Shown: positions 19,515-30,858 of the stretch, piece by piece
Layout: every line of letters begins with the position of its first letter
Numbering within the stretch: position 1 is the stretch's first letter
NCBI GenBank assembly: GCA_010279815.1
Contig: QEOQ01000508.1
Coordinates: 4,215,342-4,279,341, forward strand
DNA from: Brachionus plicatilis
Lineage: Eukaryota > Rotifera > Eurotatoria > Ploima > Brachionidae
Direction: 5' to 3'
DNA length: 64,000 bases
Position numbers and translations under genes: made by a program
Notes under the pieces: model-generated
Told to the model about the DNA's origin: nothing
Seen by the model: only the letters and a program-made list of their open reading frames with translations
Database searches by the model: none

Positions 19515-22379
19515 ATGAGACTGGAAAATGAAGTTCAGTGCCAGAAATTGAATTGTAAAAGTCTGAGCAATGGCGAAGTGTTGGCAAACGAGAATGGAAA
19601 ATGCGTTGCAAAATGTCTAGAATGCGACATTTCGATGTGTACACCGTGTCTTTTGGAGCATCAGTTAATAACTTCAAATTTAAGCCACAAATTGATAAGT
19701 TTGGTCTCACCAGTGAAGTCAAGCAAATTGTCGGAAAAAGATGAGGATTTTTTACATGAAGAGATAAATACAAAAATGAGCACAGAAATTGAGAAAACAT
19801 TTAATTTTTACATCCAAACTTTGCAAGAAAGAAAGGAATACTTGGTAAAGGAGTTGAACACGATCATTCAATTTGCTCTATTGAACCACAACCAGAACAT
19901 AAACAAGCAGTTGCAGGTACAGTTTCAGCTTGAGATGAAAAAGCAACAGATTGAAAAAGAGATCACAGATGAGTATGACCTGATGAATGGACACCAGAGC
20001 TCGACCGATAGCACCGAGTCCGCATTGAAAAATAAGCTCAATTTTTTGAACGAGCTGAACAATTTGATCCTGGTCAACAATCAATTGATTTCACAGCTCA
20101 AATCAAACAATCCACTCATGTCCATTGAGTTTATTTCAAACTATTCGGCAATTCAGACCTCAATCCGCAACACATTTGGCTACATCCGAATCAACCCTCA
20201 AACTCAGCAGCAGCAGCACCAACACCAACAACAGCAAACACAGCAGCATCAAGTGCTACCACTAGCTGCAGCCAACAATTTCAACAATTTCAACAACTTT
20301 AACAATTTAAACAACAGCAAAACATTGCCAAATCCATTGAGCAACGAGTTGAGCATTTCATGTGACTTTAAATCAAATGGGGCTCAGAGTCAAATGGCCT
20401 CGAGTGGCTCACTCAATCAACAAAATTTGTACTCGAACAATTCCACATCGACAAATGTGTCCTCATTGTCATCGGCCTCGTCCACCTCTTCTTCTTCATC
20501 TAATTCGTCAAGTAATTTGACAAGTGACTTGGTCACTAGTCCAGTCTCGATTATGGTCAAGAAAAAAAATGACCAGAACAAAGGCACCCATGACCAAGAG
20601 GACAAGAGTGTTCAAGAACCACTGATCGAAGAACAAGACCAAGACACCGAGGATGACACAACTACTTTAAAATTGAATCAACATCAACAAGACACAATAA
20701 CTCTATCAGCTGGTTCAACTTCATCCCAAAAGTCAACCAAATCTCTGGTGTCCAACTTGTCCATTTTGTCTAACAATTCTTCCACTGGTTCAGCACAAAA
20801 TGCAAACTCGGCTGCAAATAGCCTGGCCAATTTGTCCAATACAACCAAACATCCTTTGTCCTACTTGTACTCCAACTTTATTCAATCAAATCCAAAATTG
20901 AACAATTTCAACTTTTCAACCCAATGTTCAGCAGACATGGACAATCAGCAATCAAATGGCTCCATGGCTGCCACTGCTGCCAATTCGCTCAAAACATTTT
21001 CTTTGAATAATTTGAATCAAGGCCAATACACAAACAACCAAAGCAGCAACAGCAGCATAAATGGAACTTACTCTCATTTGACAAGTGGTCTTGGTAGTGG
21101 TGGTTTGAGTGGAAGTGTGAGTGGTGGTGGTGGTGCATCGATGATGAACGGGGCCCATTTAACAAGTCAAATTCAACTGCAACGTTCCAAGATGATTTAT
21201 CACTGTAAATTTGGCGAGTTTGGCATCAACGATGGCCAATTCACAGAGCCTTCTGGTGTGACCATAAACACAAACAATGACATCATTGTGGCTGACACAA
21301 ATTCTCATCGCATTCAAATATTTGACAAGGATGGAAATTTCAAGTTTAAATTTGGCGAGTGTGGCAAAAGAGATGGTCAATTGTTGTATCCAAACAGAGT
21401 GAGCATTGTGAAGCAAACAGGCGACATTGTGGTCACCGAACGCTCGCCCACTCACCAAATTCAAATCTACAACAAGTATGGTCAATTTTTGAGAAAATTT
21501 GGCGCCAACATTTTGCAGCATCCGCGCGGCGTCTGCGTCGACCACAAAGGCCGCATTGTGGTCGTCGAATGCAAAGTGATGCGTGTCATCATATTTGACT
21601 TGTACGGCAATGTGCTCAACAAATTCAATTGTTCCAAGTATTTGGAATTTCCCAATGGTGTGTGCTGTTCGAATCCAACAGCGTCTAACAATTACCGCGA
21701 GGAAATTTACATCAGTGACAACAGGGCTCATTGCATCAAAGTATTTGACTACAATGGAAACTTTATTAGGCAAATAGGCGCCGAAGGCATCACCAACTAT
21801 CCAATTGGTGTGGGCATCAACTCAAACAACGAAATACTCGTGGCCGACAACCACAACAATTTCAATCTGACCGTGTTCACCCAAGACGGTAAATTGATCA
21901 ATGCCCTAGAGTCCAAAGTAAAACATGCCCAATGCTTCGACGTAGGCCTCATGGACGACGGCTCAATTGTTCTAGCCAGCAAAGACTACCGCATCTATGT
22001 CTACAAGTACACCACGTCCACACAAACCTCGCTGGGTCTTTCCTCCACAGCCACAATGCTTGACCAACACCTAAATGCAAGTTCCATTTCGCCCACATCG
22101 CTCACCAACCAACATCAACTCAACTTCAACAACTACGACCTCTTTTGCAACAATCAAAACGAGTACTCTCTGTTCACCAACAGCGCCCCACTCGACTCCA
22201 ATCTCCAAGTCTCTTCTCTCACTGCCCAATTGATCGATCCCTTTGCCGATCTGATCAGTGAACCATCTGAAAATAACACAAATTGTTTGAATTTTAACAA
22301 TTCGAGTGAATCGCTTTTTTCTACTTTTTCTAAAGATAATTCAAACTTAAGTCAACTTTTAAATGGATTTTTGTACTAG
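19515..22379 (+). CDS. brat: Brat-type TRIM-NHL protein, copy A (954 aa)
   Basis: Homologue of the Drosophila translational repressor Brain tumor, an RNA-binding NHL protein. An N-terminal B-box-like zinc region (residues ~9-60, with KCLECDISMCTPCLLEHQ) precedes a coiled coil (~90-240), a long Gln/Asn/Ser-rich linker, and a six-bladed NHL propeller (~556-831) starting MIYHCKFGEFG with FTEPSGV, DTNSHRIQIFDKDG, NILQHPRGVCVD, FPNGV, NYPIGVGIN and VADNHNNFNL. There is no RING, as in Brat. The propeller is very close to fly Brat. From about 19826 to 22249 the DNA is nearly identical to copy B (minus strand, 39466-41932), including linker and silent sites, whereas the first ~100 residues and the last ~40 (from ISEPSENN) differ. 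The coding region is one exon. A run of N begins 125 bp downstream. Confidence 0.93.
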   Translation: MRLENEVQCQKLNCKSLSNGEVLANENGKCVAKCLECDISMCTPCLLEHQLITSNLSHKLISLVSPVKSSKLSEKDEDFLHEEINTKMSTEIEKTFNFYIQTLQERKEYLVKELNTIIQFALLNHNQNINKQLQVQFQLEMKKQQIEKEITDEYDLMNGHQSSTDSTESALKNKLNFLNELNNLILVNNQLISQLKSNNPLMSIEFISNYSAIQTSIRNTFGYIRINPQTQQQQHQHQQQQTQQHQVLPLAAANNFNNFNNFNNLNNSKTLPNPLSNELSISCDFKSNGAQSQMASSGSLNQQNLYSNNSTSTNVSSLSSASSTSSSSSNSSSNLTSDLVTSPVSIMVKKKNDQNKGTHDQEDKSVQEPLIEEQDQDTEDDTTTLKLNQHQQDTITLSAGSTSSQKSTKSLVSNLSILSNNSSTGSAQNANSAANSLANLSNTTKHPLSYLYSNFIQSNPKLNNFNFSTQCSADMDNQQSNGSMAATAANSLKTFSLNNLNQGQYTNNQSSNSSINGTYSHLTSGLGSGGLSGSVSGGGGASMMNGAHLTSQIQLQRSKMIYHCKFGEFGINDGQFTEPSGVTINTNNDIIVADTNSHRIQIFDKDGNFKFKFGECGKRDGQLLYPNRVSIVKQTGDIVVTERSPTHQIQIYNKYGQFLRKFGANILQHPRGVCVDHKGRIVVVECKVMRVIIFDLYGNVLNKFNCSKYLEFPNGVCCSNPTASNNYREEIYISDNRAHCIKVFDYNGNFIRQIGAEGITNYPIGVGINSNNEILVADNHNNFNLTVFTQDGKLINALESKVKHAQCFDVGLMDDGSIVLASKDYRIYVYKYTTSTQTSLGLSSTATMLDQHLNASSISPTSLTNQHQLNFNNYDLFCNNQNEYSLFTNSAPLDSNLQVSSLTAQLIDPFADLISEPSENNTNCLNFNNSSESLFSTFSKDNSNLSQLLNGFLY

Positions 22380-22503
22380 ATTGATCTTTGCCACTTATTT
22401 TATTCCTTGACTAAATTGTAAATCGAAATTTTTTGTTACTTTTTGTTAGCATAGTTTAATTTTATGGTTGTATGATCTTTCTAAAGTGAACTAAATCTAA
22501 TGG

Positions 22504-22539
22504 NNNNNNNNNNNNNNNNNNNNNNNNNNNNNNNNNNNN
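22504..22539. other. Assembly gap (36 N)
   Basis: A run of N just 3' of brat copy A. It lies beside a duplicated gene, so the join should be treated with care. Confidence 0.99.
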
Positions 22540-22770
22540 GTAGTTATTTGTTAAAAATATTTTATTTTCATTTTTTTTTAATTATTCAAATTTGATATGC
22601 TTCATTTTTTTAATATGTTTTTTATCGTTGTATTTTGCGTTTTGAGATCTAATTTACAGTGATTCAAAATTTTTGCTGTTTTCATTTTGTTTGCTTTGTC
22701 GTTGATTTTAAATATAATAAAATTATTTATCTCTATTAATTTATTGTTTTAAATACTGACGGTAATACGC

Positions 22771-23165
22771 AAATTTATCCCGAAATTAGTTTATCCCGTT
22801 TTTTTTTATCCCGATTTTTTTATCTTGAAAATTTTTTATCCCGAAAAAAATTTTTAAACTTAATTAATCTAATGATTATAATAATTTAAAAGAAATAAAT
22901 ACCTAGTACTGAATATTACTTGACATGTTATGTCTAATAATGGTTCATTCTCAAATTAACTTCAAAATGATTGATCACTAATTTATTTAACAAAAACAAT
23001 ACATAATTTGAATAATTCAGGTTAAGTTAATTCTCAAATTTAAAATTTTAAAACAGTTATTTTTTTTGTCAATTATGGCTTAAATCTTAAATACTTTTTT
23101 ATTAAGAATTTTTTCGGGATATAAAATTTTCGGGATAAATTTCACATTTTTTTTCGGGATTTATT
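22771..23165. mobile_element. Fold-back element with TTTATCCCGA words
   Basis: The left arm has TTTATCCCG repeated four times within 90 bp (22774-22850). The right arm has the complement CGGGATAAA or CGGGATTTA three times (23113-23165). The arms are inverted arrays of one short word around an AT-rich centre of about 250 bp. No ORF. Target duplication not identified. Confidence 0.65.
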
Positions 23166-23582
23166 ATTTTAATTTTAATAGGTTTAAATATTTTATTTGA
23201 TTTTAAAGAAAACTTACTTTTAAAGACAAAAAAGCAAAAAAAATTAAAGATCAAAATGAACAAACTGAATAAAATCAACAAACTGAATAATTTGAACGAT
23301 TTATAGGGTTAGGCTTTTTTTTTATAGATTTAGCAAAATGAATGTACTAAAGACAGAACGTCGGATTAAAGGACCGTCGTCATTACCTCGTGATGATGAA
23401 AATTTGTTTAAATATTGATAAAAAAATGAATAATTCAAGAAAATATTTTAACTATTAATGGAGATAAGATTAGAATTATTTTGTTAGAGATATTCTTAAA
23501 ATTTGGGAAAAAATCCCATTGAAAAATTAACATAAATATAAAAGATTTTTTAAGAATCCAAATTTTTAACTTTGTTTATAAA

Positions 23583-24080
23583 ATGAGGGAACATATAGTT
23601 AAAGAAATTGAAAGAATCAGACATAAATTTTACCAGGAACATTCTGATGGTGTTTTGGTTTATATGAACCAAAATAAAAAAGAGTTCTTAGAATATTTGG
23701 CAAGAGAACAGAAATTTAGACATGAAAATGTCTCAAAAAATCTTGATGAAACTAAAATTTTTATTCCATTTGCAAGAGAAGACCAAATTGTTAACTTTCA
23801 TGATGATTTAGTAATCAAAACAGATTTGATATATGAAGAAGAACTATTTGGTTTGGACGAAACTGAAAATATAAAGAAAATCGAAGAATTGAAATGTGAG
23901 AGATCAATAATTATGACCGAATTGGGAAAAATTAAAGATCAAAACTTGAAAAATGAAAATATTGGAAAAAATTTTAAATTTTGTATCATCAAAAAAAAAA
24001 ATGGAGAATATGGTGAACATACTGCCAACTTATTCATAACGAATTCTTACCATGATTATCTTTTCCTCCAAAATAAGTAA
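23583..24080 (+). CDS. Orphan ORF, 165 aa
   Basis: Open frame from an ATG after a long AT-rich leader. It is charged and probably helical (REHIVKEIERIRHKFYQEH; KKIEELKCERSIIMTELGKI), with one Cys-Lys-rich C-terminal piece (FKFCIIKKKNGEYGEH). No signal peptide or membrane segment. I recognise no family. Codon use is similar to the neighbouring genes rather than random AT, and an upstream short frame (23337-23418, MNVLKTERRIKGPSS...) could be another exon. It may be a real lineage-specific gene or a transposon remnant. Confidence 0.4.
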   Translation: MREHIVKEIERIRHKFYQEHSDGVLVYMNQNKKEFLEYLAREQKFRHENVSKNLDETKIFIPFAREDQIVNFHDDLVIKTDLIYEEELFGLDETENIKKIEELKCERSIIMTELGKIKDQNLKNENIGKNFKFCIIKKKNGEYGEHTANLFITNSYHDYLFLQNK

Positions 24081-24732
24081 AATCAGCTCAAAATAATTAA
24101 AATAATTTACAAAATTTTATTTTTTTTAAGGAATAATGAAAATAATTTTAAAGTAAGTAATTTTTTTAAGTTTATTTTATTAATGATTTTTACTTTATTT
24201 GTTTATTTAAAATTATTTAATACTCTAAACACTAAGCTACCCAGGTCTCGTTCTCATTAAGATCTCTTAATAGATCTAAGTTAGATGTGGATTGCATTTA
24301 TAAAAATTTGAGATTCTAGTACCTTCTAGTTTTAATTACAAAACATTCTTGTGAAGAAAGTGATGATAATGAAAACCCTGTAAATGAAAATGGTTACGTG
24401 CAAGATTATCAGTGAATGTTTATCTATTAAATGCCGTGAAAATGTTATGTAAATTATTATTATTATTTATTAGTTCCAAGCCTTATAGGCAAAAAATATT
24501 AAAAAATAAGAAAAAAAAACTTTGTACAAATTATGATTAGTCTATTTTCAGTAGATCATTTAAAATTTTAAAAAAGTAAAAATATTCTAATCTGTGTTAC
24601 ATATTTATTTTTATTTGGGAGCAGACAAACTTGATCGAGTCAATCAAACCACGATACCTGTCTAAAAATATATGACCAATATAACCAATGAAGTCTTTGG
24701 ACTGTATTTCATCACATTTATTTATTTGTTTT

Positions 24733-25489
24733 CTGTACCGAGCTAATGCTCTTTCAGATTAAAATTTAAAAAAATAATAAAGTTAAATATGATAAAAAAA
24801 AATAAAATGAGTAAAATATATAAAAAAAAAATTAAAAAAGGTTAAAATAGCAGAAAATTGAGATATATTGAAATAAAGAATAACATGATACATATTTTTA
24901 AAATCTATTGTATTTTCTTTTAAGTGTTCTTAAGCTATTTGTAGTATGACGTTTTCTTTTATTTAATAATAATAATAATTATAATAAAGAAAATTAATTA
25001 ATTAGAGAAAATATAAAAAAGAGAAAGTAAATGAGAGAATTTTTATTTTAGAGGAAATGTAAGTCACCATAAAATATAAGTCATTATAATATAAAAACAA
25101 TTATATTATTTGGATTTTTTATACAATCCAAAACTTGTCTTGATTAATCATTTTCTTTATTTTATCTTATTTATTACCGTAAACTCGTGTTCACGACTCT
25201 AAGAGTAAAGCCCAAATCCAACATTTTTTCTTTAAGAGTTATTTACATAGTTTCTATGTTACAACAATTAAAATTTAATTTGCAAGAAAAAACCCTGAAT
25301 ATGGGATATTTTCCAAAAATAAGGCCAAAATTTAACTTGTACTCTAACAAAAAAATTGTCTTTGCTCTCAAAAAAAAAATGAAAATTTTAAAAATTGTAG
25401 AGTTAATTAAAAAATAGAAAAAAAGTCAATTTTTTCATTTTTTTTTTAAATTTATTATTTTTATACTGAAGGAGCATTAGCTCGGTACA
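24733..25489. repeat. Segment bounded by two outward-facing LINE hairpin tails
   Basis: At 24733-24757 the minus-strand hairpin tail (CTGTACCGAG, then CTCTTTCAG) is preceded by a TTTATTTGTTT tail. At 25466-25489 the plus-strand version (CTGAAGGAGC, then GCTCGGTACA) is followed by AATAAATAAATAA. Both tails point outwards, as if two 5'-truncated copies sat head to head. The AT-rich stretch next to the left tail resembles the 3'UTR next to the tail at 63549. See also 43493-43988. Confidence 0.55.
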
Positions 25490-25639
25490 TATTTACAAAT
25501 TAATAAATAAATAATCTCTAATTTTTTTCTCTTTTATCCTTATTCTGTATGATGATTTTTCCCTGTTTTTATAGATTCTCTTTTTTTTGTCTATATTAAT
25601 TTTTCACTATAATAATAGTTCACCATTAATTATTTCTGC

Positions 25640-25921
25640 GATTCAGGCTATATTCTCTCGAAAAAAAGAAGGTATTGTTAAGTATCAATTGAATTAGATA
25701 TTCGATAAATCTTGATTCAAAACCTTCTCTGTATTCTTCCAACAGTCAGACGATCAATGGAGCAGAATGACTCAACCCTGTCCTGACATATCTCTCTCTC
25801 AACTCGAAAAGTCGATTTGAGGCTGTTAGTAGTTTAAGTTTATTAAAAGCCTCTTGGTGCATAATATTGGAGGGGGTATCATAGTTTAGCTTCAAAATTG
25901 ATCAAACTGCTGAATTTTAGC
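25640..25921 (-). mobile_element. Non-LTR retrotransposon relic, RT C-terminal region
   Basis: Read on the minus strand it matches the RT C-terminal block at 11500-11765: a stretch equivalent to NSAVRSILKL, then ASNRLFELRERYVRTG and EEYREGFESRFIEY, with stops and frame changes. It is 5' truncated. Confidence 0.65.
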
Positions 25922-26040
25922 TAAGAAAAAGTGCCTTAAGAATGTGTTTAATAAAAATTTAATTTGTTTACAAATTCATTAGATTTTCAGAACTAAAAGG
26001 ATGCATATAAAAATTTTGGTTCTAATCTTTGAGACATAGA

Positions 26041-26346
26041 TTGACAATGATCTCGAATTTAATACTAAAAATTCTTTATGTCCTTTTGTGCCCTTTATGT
26101 CCTTTATGTCCTTTTGTTTTTATGGAATAAAGATTGTCTTTTTTTGTCCTTTTGCGTCCATTGCTTTTAAGGAATATACATTTTCCTTTCGTGTCCCTTA
26201 CGTATTAAAAATTAAAAATACAAAAGGACACTAAAGGACAATTTATATTCCGTAAAAGCAAAGGACACAAAAGGACAATATTTTTAGTTCTTAAAAAGTA
26301 AAGGACACAAAAGAATATTTAGCTTTAAAAACACGCTCATTGTCAA
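26041..26346. mobile_element. Fold-back element with TGTCCTTTTG words, TIR TTGACAATGA
   Basis: The left end is TTGACAATGA (26041-26050) and the right end TCATTGTCAA (26337-26346). The left half repeats TGTCCTTT(TG), and the right half repeats CAAAAGGACA/AAAGGACAC, so the 306-bp element is a palindrome of word arrays. Non-coding. Confidence 0.7.
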
Positions 26347-26544
26347 TAGCTCCTTTGACAGGGAGTAGCCAAAAAAAATACTGTTAGACTTGTGAAAAAA
26401 AAACAAATTTTTACGCATTTTTATTTCTACCTTTATTTAATACAATTAATACAAAAAATTTGAACAATTGTCTTAACTAAAATTTGATAATTTTCACTAA
26501 ATAGTTTTAATCGAATGAAACGAATTTGAAATTTTGTTTTTAAG

Positions 26545-27988
26545 ATTAAAGTGAAAGAATATGTGTTGTCATCTTTAGCTAATCAGAAGATTGTAGTTGA
26601 TTTGACTAATCCACAAAAAAATGAACTAAAAAGCTTGAATTTGGAACAAGTTACTTTGGAGCCCATCAAAAATAATGATCTTGATTTATTAGATCAGTAT
26701 ATTAATTTAGAAAAAATCGAAGATGCATGGCTTAGCATGGCTAATTGGGAAGTCATGCCAAAAGAAATTTTCAAAAATTTACACCAGATTAAACATCTAT
26801 TTATTAATGATTATTTTAGTTTTTTAGACACTGATAATTTTGAATATTTAAAAAATATCAAAGTCTTAAGTTTTTTACGAGGTGTTCAGGAAATCAGAAG
26901 TTATGCTTTCCATGGATTGAACAATCTGACTTACTTAAGTTTGGATTATTGTGAAATAACCTATCTTGAAAGTGGTTGTTTTAAAGGACTTATTAATTTG
27001 AAATATTTAAGTTTAGTCGGAAATAAAATAAGCGAAATTAGTGGAGAAATATTTTCACCTCTTAAAAATTTGATATATTTGTATATCGGAGATAATCCAC
27101 TAAAATATTTTAATCCCCAAGGGTTAAATAATCTTCGATATTTGAATAATGATTCTTCAAAATTTTTCGATTCAAGCATTCTAACAAAATATCACAAACA
27201 ACAGCAGAAATTATTGCAAGCCGCAATTCCAATCGATGAAATTCTTTACGGATTGAGATCTTTTAACAATCTGAAAAATCTAGAGGCTCTGAAGTCTCAT
27301 AAAATGATAATAAACAGTATAAATCTGAAAGTGCTTGATTTATATCATTTTTCAATAGAAAACTGCGACCCAAACCATCCAAATACATTCAAAGATTTAG
27401 AATACTTAAAATTCAATGAATTTAACTTTTTGGGAGATGATAATTTTATAAATAGGTTTCATTTTAGAAATCTAAAGGTTTTAGTAGGAAGTTTTGAGAA
27501 AATTCCCAAATTTGAAAAAAGCCTGTCAAATCTGAAATATTTGGCTCTGCACAATGTTGAAGAATTTGATAAGAACTGTTTTGAAAATCTTCAAAACTTG
27601 GAATTTTTGAAAATATCAATCGAAAAGAACGTTTCATTAATTGAAGAAATAGGACCAGATCATTTTGTGGGCGCTAAACAGCTAAAATATTTTAAAGTCG
27701 GAATTCGCTTCGGAAAACTGCCTGATTTGTCTGCTAAAGAGTCAATTTTTGAAAGTTTATTCGAGCCGGATGAGAAGCTAAGAAAAAAAACTTTTGAACA
27801 TTTTTTCGAGGTAGAATTTATTAAACTAAAATGAAGCCATAATTCTTTTACGTTTTTTTTAGATTTATCAAGAGAATTCAATAAATATTAACCCGCTTGA
27901 ATACTTAAATATAAGTGACATATTGGCTTGTAAAAGCATTTTGAAAAACCAGCACGAAATGATTATTTCAAAAATACTAGAAAAATAA
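26545..27988 (+). CDS. Leucine-rich-repeat protein, 5' end uncertain
   Basis: Exon 26545-27810 follows an acceptor (TTTTTAAG) and ends at a GT donor; exon 27863-27988 finishes the protein at TAA 27986-27988. About 460 residues are read. LRRs of about 24 residues are clear in the first half (LTYLSLDYCEITYLESGCFKGL, LKYLSLVGNKISEISGEIF) and weaker later, with NL-YL-F spacing of the type in extracellular Toll/Slit-like repeats. No signal peptide or membrane helix is visible, but the first exon is not identified: the frame opens directly at the acceptor with no good ATG (GTG at 26551). Part of this exon (27361-27556) recurs almost unchanged at 36538-36735. Function unknown; LRRs mediate protein binding. 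Confidence 0.7.
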
Positions 27989-28820
27989 AATAAATTAATA
28001 TTAATTTTAATTTTCTTTTGAAATAAAATTTAAAATTTAATATTTTTTAATTAATTGTTTATTATGACCTGCAATTGATCTTGATTAAAGTCTGTGACTA
28101 ATTGTTGAAAATCAGTCCTTTAAAAATATTAAGGATATTTTCTAATTTGTTATTTAGGCCTAATTTTTTTAAATTAAATTACAATTGTTCGAAAACTATT
28201 TAAAATGTTTTTTATAAAAAAAATGCATACTTTAAAATGCATCGTCAAAATTTGGCTCCATTTTAAAATAGCTGATTTTTTTGACTTTGACTTGTTTCAA
28301 GAATTTAAAAATAAACATTTAAAGTTAAATTTTATTATTCAAAAAATAAAAAAAATTTAAAGCACAAAAAATAATTATTTTGTTATCGTCTTTTACATTA
28401 CTTATCAACTAAATCAATTCCACTTATTTCAAACAGTTGAGATTGTTTTAGAAGATTATAGACATTTTGGTTCTTGGTCTTCGGATAAGACTTTGCCTTT
28501 ATTTTTTGTTCTATATTTTGTCTCGTATAAACCTTACGGCTATTTTGTCAATTTCGGCATAAAAAGAGTTTTTGTGGACTCTAATTGATAGTTAATTGAT
28601 AAAATAATTTTATTTTTTAAATTTAATTTGTTTTGATTTATTATTTATTTATTTATTTTCTGTACCGAACTAAAGTTCCTTCAGAATAAGTTAAAAAAAA
28701 AATAAAAAAATATAAAATAAAATTAAAGTTAATGAAATTAGATTAAAAAAAACAAAATTATCAAAAAAGAGTAAATAAGCCAAAAAAAATGAAAGTTGAA
28801 AAGACATGAATTGGAAAACT
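27989..28820. other. Intergenic between LRR gene and Ty3 element
   Basis: AT-rich. Contains the LINE hairpin tail at 28660-28684 (minus) with its adjoining A-rich 3'UTR, into which the Ty3 element's left LTR is inserted. No gene seen. Confidence 0.5.
28660..28684 (-). repeat. LINE 3' hairpin tail
   Basis: Minus-strand copy of the 25-nt CTGAAGGA(A/G)C ... TACAG hairpin, preceded on the plus strand by TTATTTATTTATTT. Its body (28685-28820) is cut by the Ty3 LTR at 28821. Confidence 0.7.
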
Positions 28821-29173
28821 TGTTACGGTGTGAAAATAACCGTTTCAACTATTTAAATTAACTCACAACTTATCTAGATTTTATCTTTATGTTTTTATGA
28901 ATCATTTATCATATGTCATAAATCTTTATGACCGATTTAATTCACAACTTATCTTTATTTAGATTCTTTATGATTAATGACCTTTTGAAGTTACAACTAC
29001 TGAATATAAATAGAAGTTGTAATTCTTAAAAAGGAGAGCTTTTTAACTTGTATTTTTTCTATTTACTTTAATTTAATAATAAACGTTTATTCAACACGAA
29101 TTTGTTCTTTGTCTTCTCTCTATCTCCTCTGAAGTTAATCGAAGGTATTCAGGCCAAATTCCCTAGACTAACA
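28821..29173 (+). repeat. 5' LTR (353 bp)
   Basis: Begins TGTTACGG and ends CTAACA (TG...CA). A TATAAATA at about 29005 and AATAAA near 29076 could serve as promoter and polyadenylation signals. Differs from the 3' LTR at about four sites. Confidence 0.93.
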
Positions 29174-29177
29174 TATA

Positions 29178-29195
29178 TGGTAGCAGCGATAAAGA
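29178..29195 (+). promoter_or_regulatory. Primer binding site
   Basis: TGGTAGCAGCGAT begins 4 nt after the LTR. TGG pairs with the CCA end of a tRNA, and TGGTAGCAG resembles initiator-Met tRNA primer sites. Confidence 0.7.
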
Positions 29196-29277
29196 CCGAT
29201 ATAAACAGATAGATAATAGACAAAAGCAGATTGTTCCGCGCGATAATTTTATATTAGCACTAATTATTAATTGTGCA

Positions 29278-30800
29278 ATGAGTGAAATAGGCTCTATAAT
29301 CGAGGATATCGATTCAAAAAAGTGGAAAAAAAATAAAAGCTCTTAATATTTGCAAGGCTAAATCCTTAGCTTACTCCTTGGATAAGGTAGTGGCTGCTTA
29401 CAGGGCTACTGTAGCAGAATTAAAGGATATTGCGGAAAGCAATGATGCAACTGATACAAAGAAATCAAAGTGCAAAGAATGCATTAGTAATTTTGAAAGC
29501 AAAGTTAACAAAATAAAACAAATAAAACTGGACGCTGATGACGTAGATGAGCAGAAAGATGATGTATCTTAAGAAATTGACAGACTTCGTCTGACTAATG
29601 AAGAATTATTATTAATAGATGAAAATACGAGGATCTTCTTAACAACTCAACTGTCAGCAACAGCCAACAAGAAGAAAAATTTCTTATAATGAATAAAGAC
29701 TATTACAACTTAGATTATTCAACTATAAATAATCGCTCGCAAAATGATGTTTCAATAAAGGATACTTCGAAATCGAATAATTTAAACAAAATGTTTTATA
29801 ATATGGTTCATAACGAAAAAACGCCTAAATCAATACTTATCAGTGATGATGATGCACAAAAAACACCAGAATCTTATTGTTATGGAAAAGATGTAATAAA
29901 AGATTGGAATCCAAAAAATCACCAAACAAATTCGGTTATTCATGATTATGATCGGCAAAAAACAAAATGTCTGACTATGTATCAAATGATTATAATAACA
30001 TGATAAATAATAAACGAAATTCAATAAATCAACCGGTCGAGATGAGCGGACAAATTTTTCCTTTTTCGAACGATCCAATCTATAAATTTTTGCTTAACCA
30101 AAACATGGAAAATAAACCAAAACATCTTCATGTAAGTACACAAAAATTTTCTGGTAATAGTAAAGATGATATAGAAGATTGGCTTTTTATGATCAAGCAA
30201 GGTTTCATAGCAGCAAAAATTCCTGATGAAGATCGACTGAATGCAGTCGTCAATTTTGTGGCTGAGTTACCATTGTTAATATTAAAAAGACATATTGAGT
30301 CAAAAAGCAACTGGTTCGAATTTGAAAAAGAGCTCAAAGATACCTTTAGAAACGTCGATAGAGAACATAAGATAAGAAGCGAACTCTCTAATTTAAAACA
30401 TAAGGAATTAAATGTTGAACATTTTGTAAATAGATTTTTGACTTTAACAAATAAGTTAGGCTTTATGGCTGAGGAAGAAAAAATGTTTTACTTTAGAGAA
30501 GGTTTTAAAAGAAAATACAAAAAGAGAAATTATTTGTAGAAAAATCGTTAAGCTGTCGGAGGCTATCCCACTTGCGATTCAATTAGAATCAGCGGCTAGC
30601 TGCATATCTAAAGTTAACTTTGTTAAAACTAATGTAAAAAAGAAAAGCAATAATTTTTTATATAAAAGAGATAGTTTCAAAGATTTACAAAAACAAAAAA
30701 CTGTATCTAATAAGTATCTAAATCAAAGAACCAATTAATCACATGATATTACATGTCTTAGATGTAAAAAGAAAGGACATTATGCTAATAAGTGCAGGGT
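29278..30800 (+). pseudogene. gag, broken
   Basis: The ATG at 29278 is followed by a frame change in an A-run (about 29325-29335) and more stops (29573, 29686, 30001, 30537). The capsid-like segment in 29967-30539 contains DIEDWLFMIKQGF and FRNVDREHKI, as in Retrotrans_gag proteins. A CCHC zinc knuckle (C-x2-C-x4-H-x4-C; CLRCKKKGHYANKC) lies at about 30754-30795. At least four disruptions. Confidence 0.8.
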
Positions 30801-30858
30801 AATATTAAAAAAGATAAATTCTTTAGAAATTGTTTCTGATTCGGAAGAAAAGATTTAT

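Larger units (their letters stand above)
24081..26544. other. Repeat-rich intergenic region
   Basis: No host gene recognised. Contains an ATT-rich tail with a short conserved core at about 24444-24500, the double-tailed structure at 24733-25489, the LINE RT relic at 25640-25921 and the fold-back element at 26041-26346. The segment 26347-26544 should contain any upstream exon or promoter of the LRR gene. Confidence 0.5.

Noticed and set aside
26041..26346. Spaced short repeats suggestive of a CRISPR-like array
   Set aside because: Words are inverted between halves, spacers are irregular, and the genome is eukaryotic; it is a fold-back transposon.
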